Below the pieces are notes generated by a model, which saw only the letters and a program-made list of their open reading frames with translations, was not told the origin of the DNA and did not search any database. Source: Bacillota bacterium (GTDB lineage: Bacteria; Bacillota_E; JAJZYS01; JAJYTV01). From it: a stretch of DNA of 47,162 nucleotides. Both the position numbers and the translations under genes were made by a program. Where the stretch lies: NCBI GenBank assembly GCA_021845645.1, contig JAJZVM010000026.1, positions 1 to 47,162 on the forward strand, given 5' to 3'. Shown here in pieces: positions 1 to 7,847 of this stretch (position 1 is its first letter; the number at the start of each line of letters is the position of its first letter).

Positions 1-346
1 GTTCGAGCAGGCCCTCGTGCGCCTTGAGGAGTCCTACCTCGAGCAGGACATCCCCGCGGATCGCTACCGTTCGTACAAGCGCAAGTACCGCGACAGCCTT
101 GCCGAGGCCAAAGCAGGCATGCGGCAGGTCGAGGCGTCTTTCCGCTCCGCACAGGACTCCGTCTCCAACCTGGCCAGCCTCAAGCGGCTGGCCGAGGAGT
201 ATGGCTCCTCCCTGGACATCCTCTCCTTCGCGACACGAAGAGCGATCGTCACTGCACTCATCAGCGACGTCGTCGTCACTGAACAGGAAGCCGTCATCAC
301 CTTTGTCGGAGCGTTAGCTCCGTCCACCATCGCGCTCGCACGATAG
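1..346 (+). CDS. Large serine recombinase, C-terminal fragment (5' end outside window)
   Basis: The frame is open from the first bases of the window to a TAG at 344-346, so the gene starts upstream; the GTG at 17 is probably internal. The visible ~115 residues are a charged coiled-coil-like helix (ESYLEQDIPADRYRSYKRKY) followed by a compact end (RRAIVTALISDVVVTEQEAV). This is the usual layout of the C-terminal region of large serine recombinases, where an 'L..l...D..Y' helix precedes an 'R..lv..li..V.v' segment. The catalytic resolvase and zinc-ribbon parts would lie upstream and cannot be seen. The gene ends 20 bp from the truncated end of the convergent GH18-like gene, so it probably belongs to a mobile element inserted there. 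Family assignment comes from sequence character only. Confidence 0.6.
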   Translation, partial: FEQALVRLEESYLEQDIPADRYRSYKRKYRDSLAEAKAGMRQVEASFRSAQDSVSNLASLKRLAEEYGSSLDILSFATRRAIVTALISDVVVTEQEAVITFVGALAPSTIALAR

Positions 347-365
347 ATGGTGTATGTAGCTGCAT

Positions 366-1415
366 TCAGGTCATGAGCACCAGCTGGTCGGCGTAGTGGC
401 TGAGCGTCACCTCGTCGTAGGCGCCGTGGGCTCCGGTCTGCGCCTGGGTGGGGATGATGTCCACCGCCAAGGTCTTGTTCATGGCGTGCAGGTTGTGCGC
501 GAGCTCGTCGACGAACGCGTTGAGCCCCGTGCGCGCCTGGAACGGCAGGCCCTGGAAGTCGACATTGAGGCCGGCGTAGTTGTTCTTCTGCACAAGCGTC
601 GTGAGGTTCTGGATCGCCGTGTGCATCGCCGTGTTGTCCTCGAGCACCTTGTACTCGCCGCCGTTCGTCACGAGGGGTACGAGCGGCACCTTGTGCGAGT
701 AGGCCCAGGCGCGGGTGGCCGCCGTCGAGGTGTCCTTGATGCTGCCGTCGGAGTTCACGGTGTACCACCATGGCGAGAGGTCGGAGAGCGCCTTCGGATC
801 CCGGCCGATGGCGACGAGCCCCTTCTTGGACGCGTCCTCCGTGAAGAAGCCGATCACCCGCAGCGGCTTCCTGGCGGTCGTGCCAGCCGCGCCGAACAGG
901 TTGCCCATGCGCTTCGTCCTGGTGGTGCTGGCGCCGGTCAAGCCGCGCAAGCCGGTCATGCCCGTGGTGCCGGTGCGGCTCGAGGCGCCCATCCTGGTCG
1001 TCCTGGGTCCGACGCCGCCGGTCGCAAGGCCGGTACCGGAGTGGCCCATCCTGGTGCTTGACGCGCCGAACGCGCCACCGGTGACGCCGGTCCTGGTTCC
1101 GCCCTTGCCGGTCACCGGCGTGGGATAGGTGCCGCGGGTCATGCCCGCGCCGAGCCGCGTGCTGGTCGACCCGGTGCCGCCGGGGGTCGCGCGGTTCGGT
1201 CCCCAAAGTCCCGAGAACCAACTTCCGACACCGCCCGAGCCGCGCCCTGCCGCGCCGCGGATCACGCGATCCGTGCCGCGCGTGACGCGCGACGTGGCGT
1301 TGCGGACCGGCTCCGCTGCCGTACCCTTCTTCTTCGGCGCGGCCGTCGTCGAGCATCCGGCCAGCGTGATCACGAGCAGCCCCAGGGCCGCCGCCTTCGT
1401 CCATCGCCCTGACAT
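366..1415 (-). CDS. GH18-like lipoprotein, apparently truncated by an insertion
   Basis: The ATG at 1415 follows an AGGGAGGAG ribosome binding site. The first 21 residues form a lipoprotein signal peptide ending in lipobox LAGC (Cys21). Residues ~25-185 are low-complexity and rich in Gly, Thr and Arg (repeats such as TRMG). Residues ~186-349 resemble the chitinase-like GH18 barrel of spore germination hydrolases. The frame stops directly after LVLMT, exactly where this family continues with the conserved MxYD segment; the paralog at 32864-33928 reads VVIMAYD there. The C-terminal third of the barrel is therefore missing. The strand motif reads AGLNVDFQ (281-288): the catalytic Glu position is Gln, so even the intact ancestor may have been a non-hydrolytic binding protein. 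Probably an interrupted gene. Confidence 0.7.
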   Translation of the reverse strand: MSGRWTKAAALGLLVITLAGCSTTAAPKKKGTAAEPVRNATSRVTRGTDRVIRGAAGRGSGGVGSWFSGLWGPNRATPGGTGSTSTRLGAGMTRGTYPTPVTGKGGTRTGVTGGAFGASSTRMGHSGTGLATGGVGPRTTRMGASSRTGTTGMTGLRGLTGASTTRTKRMGNLFGAAGTTARKPLRVIGFFTEDASKKGLVAIGRDPKALSDLSPWWYTVNSDGSIKDTSTAATRAWAYSHKVPLVPLVTNGGEYKVLEDNTAMHTAIQNLTTLVQKNNYAGLNVDFQGLPFQARTGLNAFVDELAHNLHAMNKTLAVDIIPTQAQTGAHGAYDEVTLSHYADQLVLMT

Positions 1416-1525
1416 GCCGTCACTCCTCCCTAGTTGCGATCGGAGTTACGGTCTGCCGAGGCTTGGTGCGCTAGACAAGCGATTGCTGGCACCTGAGGCG
1501 CGATGCGGCAAGTGGCCGCGCGGCG

Positions 1526-3235
1526 TCAGGCGTGGCGGCGGCCCTCATCCTCGTGCTCCTCATAGACGAAGCGCCCGCCGCGCAGCCAGGACGCACCGGC
1601 GGCAATGAGGCACATGACGATCGCGAAGCTGAGCGTGACGACGAGACCGCTGTGGAACGGACCGGAGATGAGCGCAGGGAAGAAGGACCGGCCGACGAGG
1701 CGCATGGCCGAAGCCGCTGGCAGGGCGTGCAGCAGCCTTTGTCCCAAGAGGTTCCTGAGCGGGTTCTCTCCGAGGAACGCGGCGAACAGGTAGCTGACGG
1801 GCGGAAGGTGCGCAAGCCGTGTCGCGAGGGCGATGGGCACGCCCTGCCGCGTCAGGCCGCGCAGCATCGCGGACGGCACGTGGGCGCTCAGGCCGACGAT
1901 CATGAACGAGAAGAAGACGCCGATCGACAGCGGCATGCCCGTGTTCTGGAAGGTCGCGCGCATGCCGGAGGCGGCGCCGCGGTAGCGGGCGGGCACGCTG
2001 TTCATGATGCCCGTCGTGTTCGGAGCGCCGAACAGGCCGAAGCTGACGCCGTTCAGGAACAGCACGAGTGCGAACAGCGGGTAGGCGAAGTTCGCGGGCA
2101 GGAGCATCAGCAGGCCGAACGAGACCGCCGCGAGGAGCATGCCGCCCGTGGCGAACGGGCGGGCGCCGTAGCGGTCCGAGAGCCATCCCGACAGGGGGCC
2201 GGCGATGATGAAGCCGAGCGTCAGCGGCAGCATGTAGATGCCTGCCCAGAGCGGCGTCTCGGCGAAGTCGTACCCGTGCATCGGCAGCCAGATGCCCTGC
2301 AGCCAGATGATCAGCATGAACTGCAGGCCGCCGCGGCCGATCGAGGAGGTGAGCCCCGCGATGTTGCCCGCCGAGAACGCGCGGATGCCGAAGAGATGCA
2401 TCTCGAACATCGGCTGCGCAACCTTGTGCTCGATGAGGATGAACAGGATGAGCAGCACGAGGCCGGAGCCGATCGTCGCTAGCACGAACGGGCTCAGCCA
2501 GGCCATGCTCGACTGGCCGTAGGGGCGGATGCCGTAGGTGACGCCCACCAGCAGCAGCGTCAGGCCGGCCGCGAACGCGAGGTTTCCCCACCAGTCGATG
2601 TGCGCGGGGTGGCGCTCTCCGGTCTCCCTGAGCTGCACGTAGGCCCAGATCGTGCCAAAGAGGCCGATGGGCACGTTGACCAGGAAGACCCAGCGCCAGT
2701 CGACCGTGACCAGCAGGCCGCCCAGGATCAGGCCGGCGAACTGGCCCGCCAGGCCTGCCATCTGGTTGATGCCCATCGCCATGCCGCGCTGGTCGGTGGG
2801 GAAGGCGTCGGTGAGGATGGCCGCCGAGTTGGCCATCAGCAGCGCGCCGCCCATGGCCTGCACCATGCGGAAGACGATGAGTTCCATGGCCCCCGCCGCA
2901 CCCTGGCTCCAGGTGACCGAGAGCAGGATGGAGGCTGCGGTGAAGATGGCGAAGCCGAGGTTGTACATGCGCACCCGTCCGAACATGTCGCCGATGCGCC
3001 CGAAGCTGACGACGAACACCGCCGTGACGAGCATGTAGCCCATCAGGATCCAGAGCAGGTAGTCGAAGTTGCCTGCGTCGAGCGGGTTCAGGTGGATGGC
3101 GCGGAACACGGCCGGCAGGGCGATGATCAGGCTCGATGCGTTGAGCATCGACATGAAGATGCCGAGCGTGGTGTTGGAGAGCGCGATCCACTTGTAGTGC
3201 GGCCCCGGCTGGGCCGCCGCAGCGGACCTGGTCAT
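1526..3235 (-). CDS. MFS drug-efflux transporter, DHA2 (EmrB/QacA-like) family
   Basis: This 569-residue protein is strongly hydrophobic with about 14 predicted membrane spans, the size and topology of DHA2 proton antiporters. It carries an MFS motif A between helices 2 and 3 (GRIGDMFGRVR) and a motif-C-like glycine-rich stretch in helix 5 (GLAGQFAGLILGG). The ATG at 3235 is preceded by GGGAGG eight bases upstream. It lies 39 bp downstream of a MarR-type regulator on the same strand, so the pair is likely one operon in which the regulator controls export of a toxic compound. The substrate cannot be read from sequence. Confidence 0.88.
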   Translation of the reverse strand: MTRSAAAAQPGPHYKWIALSNTTLGIFMSMLNASSLIIALPAVFRAIHLNPLDAGNFDYLLWILMGYMLVTAVFVVSFGRIGDMFGRVRMYNLGFAIFTAASILLSVTWSQGAAGAMELIVFRMVQAMGGALLMANSAAILTDAFPTDQRGMAMGINQMAGLAGQFAGLILGGLLVTVDWRWVFLVNVPIGLFGTIWAYVQLRETGERHPAHIDWWGNLAFAAGLTLLLVGVTYGIRPYGQSSMAWLSPFVLATIGSGLVLLILFILIEHKVAQPMFEMHLFGIRAFSAGNIAGLTSSIGRGGLQFMLIIWLQGIWLPMHGYDFAETPLWAGIYMLPLTLGFIIAGPLSGWLSDRYGARPFATGGMLLAAVSFGLLMLLPANFAYPLFALVLFLNGVSFGLFGAPNTTGIMNSVPARYRGAASGMRATFQNTGMPLSIGVFFSFMIVGLSAHVPSAMLRGLTRQGVPIALATRLAHLPPVSYLFAAFLGENPLRNLLGQRLLHALPAASAMRLVGRSFFPALISGPFHSGLVVTLSFAIVMCLIAAGASWLRGGRFVYEEHEDEGRRHA

Positions 3236-3274
3236 CGATGCATCCTCCCGTACGCGATCTCGCGGCAGCCCGCG

Positions 3275-3709
3275 CTAGTCCGATCTGCGGCGCATGCCCT
3301 CGGCGGAGCGGCGCAGCTTGACGAGCAGCAGCGCCAGCTGCCGCCGTTCGGAGGCGGCGAGCGGCTCCAGCACGTCCCCGATGAGCCTGCGCCGCGCGGC
3401 GAGCCAGGTGTCAATCTGCCCCTGCCCGGCGTCCGTGAGCGCGACCAGCACCACGCGCTCGTCGTCCGCGAGGCGCGTGCGCGTCAAAAGCCCCTGCCGC
3501 TCGAGGCGCTGACACGCCGTGGTGGCGGCGCTCTGGCCGATGCCGAGCTCTGTCGCCACCTCCGTGACGCGCTTTGGGCCGTCGCAGTACAGGAGCCGCA
3601 GGAGCCAGTACTGCTGCGCCGTGATCTCGCCGCGCCGGACAGGGTTCGTCAGCTGGCGCAGCACCTGCAGCACGGCGATGAGCTCGTCGACGACCGGCTC
3701 GTCGGCCAC
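3275..3709 (-). CDS. MarR-family transcriptional regulator
   Basis: The protein shows the MarR winged-helix fold: recognition region VTEVATELGIGQSAATTACQ, then the wing LLTRTRLADDERVVLVALT with the typical D-x-R-x-x-x-V-x-L-T pattern. I chose the GTG at 3709 (MADEPVVDELIAVL) because GGGAG lies eight bases upstream; the frame could extend to 3793. About 144 residues is normal for the family. The gene is promoter-proximal to the DHA2 exporter and probably represses both. An inverted repeat upstream (3729-3760) is a candidate operator. Confidence 0.86.
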   Translation of the reverse strand: MADEPVVDELIAVLQVLRQLTNPVRRGEITAQQYWLLRLLYCDGPKRVTEVATELGIGQSAATTACQRLERQGLLTRTRLADDERVVLVALTDAGQGQIDTWLAARRRLIGDVLEPLAASERRQLALLLVKLRRSAEGMRRRSD

Positions 3710-3728
3710 ATCGCCCACTCCCTTCCCC

Positions 3729-3760
3729 TTGCATTCCGCCACCAATATATCGCCATGCAA
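3729..3760. promoter_or_regulatory. Candidate MarR operator between divergent genes
   Basis: TTGCAT (3729-3734) and ATGCAA (3755-3760) form a perfect 6-bp inverted repeat around an AT-rich centre that stands out in this GC-rich DNA. On the minus strand a TATATT (3744-3749) inside the repeat could be the -10 of the regulator/exporter operon. The FemAB-like gene diverges from the other side. Assignment to the adjacent MarR protein is inference. Confidence 0.35.
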
Positions 3761-3854
3761 TGTATGTTGCGATGGGGCCGGCCGCCGTCGCATCGGCCGC
3801 CGCCCTGCGGGTCAGACTGTGGTCGGCGGCGGTGGCCGCGAGGGAGGAATTGCG

Positions 3855-4865
3855 GTGCTTCTCATACCTGTGACGGCCGGTGGGAGTGAGGAGTTCGACC
3901 GCTTCGTCGGATCACATGTGCACGGCGACCCGCTGCAGGGCGCGTGCTTCGGCGACCTGCAGGCGGAGCGGGGGCGCACTGTCCACCGCTTCTATCTCGT
4001 GGAACACGGGCACGCGGTCGGGAGCCTGAGCCTGATCGCGGCCGACGTGGGCAGGCTCGGCCAGCTCCTCTACGCTCCGCGCGGCCCGGTGCTCGACCCC
4101 GGTCAGCGCGTGGCCTGGCGCAGCCTGGCCTGGGAGCTCAGGCACCATTTCCCTCGGGCTTTCGCCTTCGCTTGCGCACCGCGGATCGACGAGCGCCAGC
4201 CTCGCCCACCTGGCTATTTCCCACGGCGGAGGGTACCCCTCGACCCCGGGCTCTCGCTGGCCGCGGTCGAGCTGCCGCTCAGCGGAGATCCCGAGCGGGA
4301 CTTCGCACGCCTGCACAGGCGCTGCCGCGTCCAGCTGCGCCGGGCCCCGGCGCACGGTGTATCGGTGCGCGAGGCGCGTCGCGACGAGGTGCGCCTCGCG
4401 CTCGGCCTGATGCGGCGAGGCCCGGCGGTCATCGGCCAGGACCCGGCGGCCCTGGCCGACGCCCTGGCGGCGTTCCGCGCCCGCGGGCAGGCGGCGCTCT
4501 TCCTGGCCGAGGAGGCAGGGGCGGTGCGCGCGGCAAGCGTCGTGATCCGCCTCGGCCGTCACGCCATCTGCCAGTACCTGGGACAGGACGATGGCGGCCG
4601 CCACCGCGCGGCCGGCTACGCCGCGCAGTGGGCGGCGATCGCCTGGGCCGAAGGGCAGGGCGCGGAACGGTGCGACATCACAGGATTCCGGGCACCGGGC
4701 GACCCGACGCTCGCGGACGTCGCGCGGCGCTATGGCGGGATCGAACACCGCTATGCACTGCTCGAGGTTCCGATGCGCCTGGGACCTTACCTCGCCTACC
4801 GGCTTCTGCCGGCGGCGCGGGTACGCAAGGGCCTTGGCGCGGGCGCGGCCGCACCAGCGCACTAG
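3855..4865 (+). CDS. FemAB/FemX-like peptidyltransferase (GNAT fold)
   Basis: FemAB-type enzymes use aminoacyl-tRNA to add amino acids to the peptidoglycan stem peptide; related GNAT proteins transfer other acyl groups. The 336-residue product has the usual FemX length and two GNAT-like halves. Telling segments are the central RLHRRCRVQLRRAPAHGVSV, the FLAEEAGAVRAASVVIRLG strand pair, and a C-terminal CDITGFRAPGDPTLADVARR that matches the 'yD..G......l..fK..fGg' end of the family. The GTG at 3855 has GAGGGAGGA just upstream. The gene diverges from marR. Substrate and role in cross-bridge synthesis are not proven by the sequence. Confidence 0.72.
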   Translation: MLLIPVTAGGSEEFDRFVGSHVHGDPLQGACFGDLQAERGRTVHRFYLVEHGHAVGSLSLIAADVGRLGQLLYAPRGPVLDPGQRVAWRSLAWELRHHFPRAFAFACAPRIDERQPRPPGYFPRRRVPLDPGLSLAAVELPLSGDPERDFARLHRRCRVQLRRAPAHGVSVREARRDEVRLALGLMRRGPAVIGQDPAALADALAAFRARGQAALFLAEEAGAVRAASVVIRLGRHAICQYLGQDDGGRHRAAGYAAQWAAIAWAEGQGAERCDITGFRAPGDPTLADVARRYGGIEHRYALLEVPMRLGPYLAYRLLPAARVRKGLGAGAAAPAH

Positions 4866-4985
4866 ACGTCCCAGGTGGCCGCGTCCCATGGCGTCCCGGC
4901 GACGCCCGGCGCCCATGTTGCGCCGGGCCCAAGCATGTCCGGCCAGGCACAGGCCGGCCGTGCCAGGAACACCACCCCTGGTCGT

Positions 4986-5010
4986 GATAAGATCGACTCA
5001 GAAGCTTATC
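4986..5010. promoter_or_regulatory. Inverted repeat upstream of LysR-type gene
   Basis: GATAAG (4986-4991) and CTTATC (5005-5010) form a perfect inverted repeat 27 bp upstream of the LysR-type start at 5037. LysR proteins commonly autoregulate through dyads in this position, so this is a candidate operator. The spacing between the arms (13 bp) is somewhat longer than the classic T-N11-A box. Confidence 0.35.
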
Positions 5011-5036
5011 GGCGTTTCCGATCAGGGGGGTTCGGG

Positions 5037-5942
5037 ATGGATCTGCGCGTCCTGCGCACGTTTCAGGCGGCGGCGCATCTCGAGAACTTCCGCGAGACGG
5101 CGGAGCGGCTCGGCCTGAGTCAGCCGACCGTCTCCGCGCAGGTGCGCGAGCTCGAGATCGAGCTCGGCGAGGCGCTCTTCGACCGCACCGGCCGGCGCGT
5201 GCGCCTCAACCAGGCGGGCCAGGTCTTCCTGCCGCATGCGGAGGAGGCCCTGCGCGCGTACGACCTCGGCCGCCAGGCGGTGCGCGCGCATCAGAAGATT
5301 GCGGCGGACCGCCTCGCCGTCGCCATATCGCCGGAGCCGGCGCGCACCCTCCTGCCGGCCGCCCTGCACCGCTACTGCGACCTGCATCCCAGGGCGCGCG
5401 TGTCGGTCGAGGTGGTGCCCTCGGTGCAGCTCGCCGCCCTCGTCGAGAGCGGCTCCGCCGATCTCGGCATCGGACAGATCGCCGCGGACCCGGAGCGCTA
5501 CGCCGTGCACTGCCGCGAGCTCCTGCACGACCGGGTCGTCCTGGTGGCGCGCCACGACGGCCTGGATCACGATCAGGTCCCTGCCGACTGGCGCAGCCTG
5601 CTGCAGGAGCAGCGCCTCCTGAGCTACGGCCACCCCGCCTACTGGCCGGATCTCCTCCAGGCCCTGGAGCATCTCGGCGTGCGTCCGCGCATGCTGCGCG
5701 TGACGCAGGTCGAGCTGACGAAGCGCTTCGTCGAGGAGGGCATCGGCGTCTCCTTCCTGCCGGAGCGCTCGGTGCGGCGCGAACTGCTCGAAGGACGGCT
5801 GATGGAGGTGGCGACGCCGGGACTGCCGATGCCTACGGCGCCGACGTTCCTGATCGTGTCACAGGAACCGCTCGCCGAGCCGGCGCGGGAATTTCTCGAA
5901 GCCCTGCGCATGACGCTGCAGCTCGGCGAACCCCTCGTCTGA
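5037..5942 (+). CDS. LysR-family transcriptional regulator
   Basis: The 301-residue protein begins with the standard LysR head MDLRVLRTFQAAAHLENFRE, a winged helix-turn-helix through residue ~60 with the recognition helix LGLSQPTVSAQVRELE, and continues with a periplasmic-binding-protein-like effector domain (residues ~90-300). The ATG at 5037 fits the family start exactly; the frame runs further upstream but without family similarity, and the ribosome binding site is only a G-run. The gene converges on the transglutaminase operon with a 24-bp gap, so its targets are not obvious from context. Confidence 0.88.
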   Translation: MDLRVLRTFQAAAHLENFRETAERLGLSQPTVSAQVRELEIELGEALFDRTGRRVRLNQAGQVFLPHAEEALRAYDLGRQAVRAHQKIAADRLAVAISPEPARTLLPAALHRYCDLHPRARVSVEVVPSVQLAALVESGSADLGIGQIAADPERYAVHCRELLHDRVVLVARHDGLDHDQVPADWRSLLQEQRLLSYGHPAYWPDLLQALEHLGVRPRMLRVTQVELTKRFVEEGIGVSFLPERSVRRELLEGRLMEVATPGLPMPTAPTFLIVSQEPLAEPAREFLEALRMTLQLGEPLV

Positions 5943-5966
5943 TTCGTCCCCGCCGGCTGCGGCCCG

Positions 5967-7847
5967 TCAGCCGCGCATGGCCCGGCGCGCCTGCCGCAGG
6001 GCATCCTCGGCTGCCTGCAGCTGAAGGGGACCGGGCGGTCGGTTGCCGTAGTGCGCCGCTTCCAGCACCTCGAGCGCGGGCCAGGCGGCGGCCTGTGCCG
6101 CCTGCGGCAGCGCCAGGACCTCTTCGCGCCACGTCGGACGTCCCGCGCCGCGTCCCTTGGACAGCCGCGCGAGCTGCCGCTCGATCCGGCCGAGCCGGTA
6201 GGCCGTGCTGCGGCGCTGCCGCGCGTAGCGCAACGCAAGGGCCAGGGCGATGAGGCCCAGCAGCACAGGCGCGGCCGCCTGCGCCGGCATGCGGCCGCGC
6301 GCGGGTTTCGCGGCCGGAGGGTGCTGCCCTCGCCCTTTCGCTGCGGCGGCGGACCCGGGCGTCGGGTCCAGCTGGACCCAGCCGTAAGGGGCGACATCCA
6401 CCTGCGCCCAGGAATGCGCGTCTTCCGCGCGCAAGGTCTCGGTCCGCGCAGCGGCATCCCAGACGCCTGGCGCGAAGCCGACGACCCACCTGGCCGGCAG
6501 GCCCTCCAGCCGCGCAAGCATCACGAAGGCCGTCGAGAACTGGTCGCAGTAGCCCTCATGGCTGCGCAGGAGAAAGCGCCCGATCGGGTCGCCGTGACGG
6601 CTTGGCACGAACGCCTGGTTGTAGACCTCGTGCCGGTCGAGGTAGTCCGCGATGCGGGTCGCGAGAGCCCAGGGCCCGCCGCCGCCGCGCTTCAGGCGGC
6701 CCGCCAGGGGGCCCAGTTCCCGCCGCAGCTGCATGGGCACCTCGAGGTCCTTCGCAGGCGCCTCTCGCAGGGGCAGGAAGGTCGCGGTCCCGAGTAGGCT
6801 CTCGGGCTGCGACGGCACCACGAGCTGCCAGGTGTAGCTCGGCGTGCCGGGCAGCAGCAGGGCGTGGGCGGCGGGCAGGAAGGTGCCGCCGGCATCGGTC
6901 GCCTCGGCGGTGAGGCCGACCGGCGTGCCGGTGTAGACGAGCGGCGTGATGCTGCCCGGCAGCACCTCCTGCACTGTTACGTGCCAGGAGCTCACCGGCA
7001 GGGCGCGGCTTTCGGGCGGCCAGAGCGGCGACGGCAGGGGCCTTGCGCCGAGCGCCAGACGGGGTCCCGGCGGCTCGAGCCAGTCGACGCCGTTGAACGT
7101 GTCGAAGGTGGCCTCCTGCCAGTAGGCGGGGTGGGGCGCACCGCGCACGACCAGCAGCGGGGCGGGCGACAGCGTGACGGGCTCGTTGACGTCCACCCGG
7201 CGCGGCAGGGAGGCGCCGCTGACCGCGACGCGCAGGCCGGCAAGTCCCCGCACGACGCTGGCGGGCGTCGGGGTGGCCGGGGACGGCGCCTGCGGCCAGA
7301 CGGCGGCGAGCGCGAGCCCCAGCAGGGGCAGCGCCCCGAGCGGCACCGCCGTCCAGGGCACCGCCTCGTCGTCTCCGCCGATCGCGAGCAGCAGCACCCC
7401 CAGCGCGAGGAAGCCGAGTGTGGGCAGGTCGGCGCCGACGGCCCAGATGCGCCGGTTGAGCGCCAGCACGAGGGTGCCCATCAGCCAGAGCCAGATCAGG
7501 CGTCCACGGGATGTCGCCTCGCCGAACACCTGCCAGCCGAGCAGCGACGTGAGCCAGAGCAGCAGGCCCGTGACGGTGACGGCGATGGCGTGCGGCCCGC
7601 CCGTCAGCAGGCTCTGCCGCAGCGCAGGGGGCATCAGGGAAGGCAGCGCGGCCGAGAGGCCGAGACCCAGTGCCGCGGCCCAGCGCGCCAGGCAACGGGG
7701 CAGGCCGCGCCCGGCCAAGGTGGCGAGAAGCGGCGGCAGGATTGCGAGCAGGAGCGGGCGGGGCATGCCGCCGGCCACGGCGTAGGGCCAGACGAGCAGA
7801 CCGAGCCAGACGCCGCGCAGGATGAGCAGGCCGCGGCTGCGGCTCAT
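5967..7847 (-). CDS. TgpA-like membrane transglutaminase-domain protein
   Basis: This 626-residue protein has an N-terminal block of hydrophobic helices (~1-190, DUF3488/TgpA_N type), a large extracytoplasmic region, a transglutaminase core, one more membrane helix (~525-545) and a C-terminal DUF4129-like tail. The cysteine-protease-like triad is visible: Cys434 in EGYCDQFS, His478 in DAHSWAQV and Asp494 in LDPTPG. The ATG overlaps the stop of the DUF58 gene (ATGA), so the two are translationally coupled. MoxR-DUF58-TgpA operons are widespread; the MoxR ATPase is thought to act as a chaperone or activator. The physiological substrate is unknown. Confidence 0.87.
   Translation of the reverse strand: MSRSRGLLILRGVWLGLLVWPYAVAGGMPRPLLLAILPPLLATLAGRGLPRCLARWAAALGLGLSAALPSLMPPALRQSLLTGGPHAIAVTVTGLLLWLTSLLGWQVFGEATSRGRLIWLWLMGTLVLALNRRIWAVGADLPTLGFLALGVLLLAIGGDDEAVPWTAVPLGALPLLGLALAAVWPQAPSPATPTPASVVRGLAGLRVAVSGASLPRRVDVNEPVTLSPAPLLVVRGAPHPAYWQEATFDTFNGVDWLEPPGPRLALGARPLPSPLWPPESRALPVSSWHVTVQEVLPGSITPLVYTGTPVGLTAEATDAGGTFLPAAHALLLPGTPSYTWQLVVPSQPESLLGTATFLPLREAPAKDLEVPMQLRRELGPLAGRLKRGGGGPWALATRIADYLDRHEVYNQAFVPSRHGDPIGRFLLRSHEGYCDQFSTAFVMLARLEGLPARWVVGFAPGVWDAAARTETLRAEDAHSWAQVDVAPYGWVQLDPTPGSAAAAKGRGQHPPAAKPARGRMPAQAAAPVLLGLIALALALRYARQRRSTAYRLGRIERQLARLSKGRGAGRPTWREEVLALPQAAQAAAWPALEVLEAAHYGNRPPGPLQLQAAEDALRQARRAMRG

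Noticed and set aside
64..1404. Long alternative frame over the GH18-like lipoprotein
   Set aside because: Arg/His-rich low-complexity product without domain similarity, typical of a GC-rich shadow frame; the lipoprotein frame has a signal peptide and ribosome binding site.
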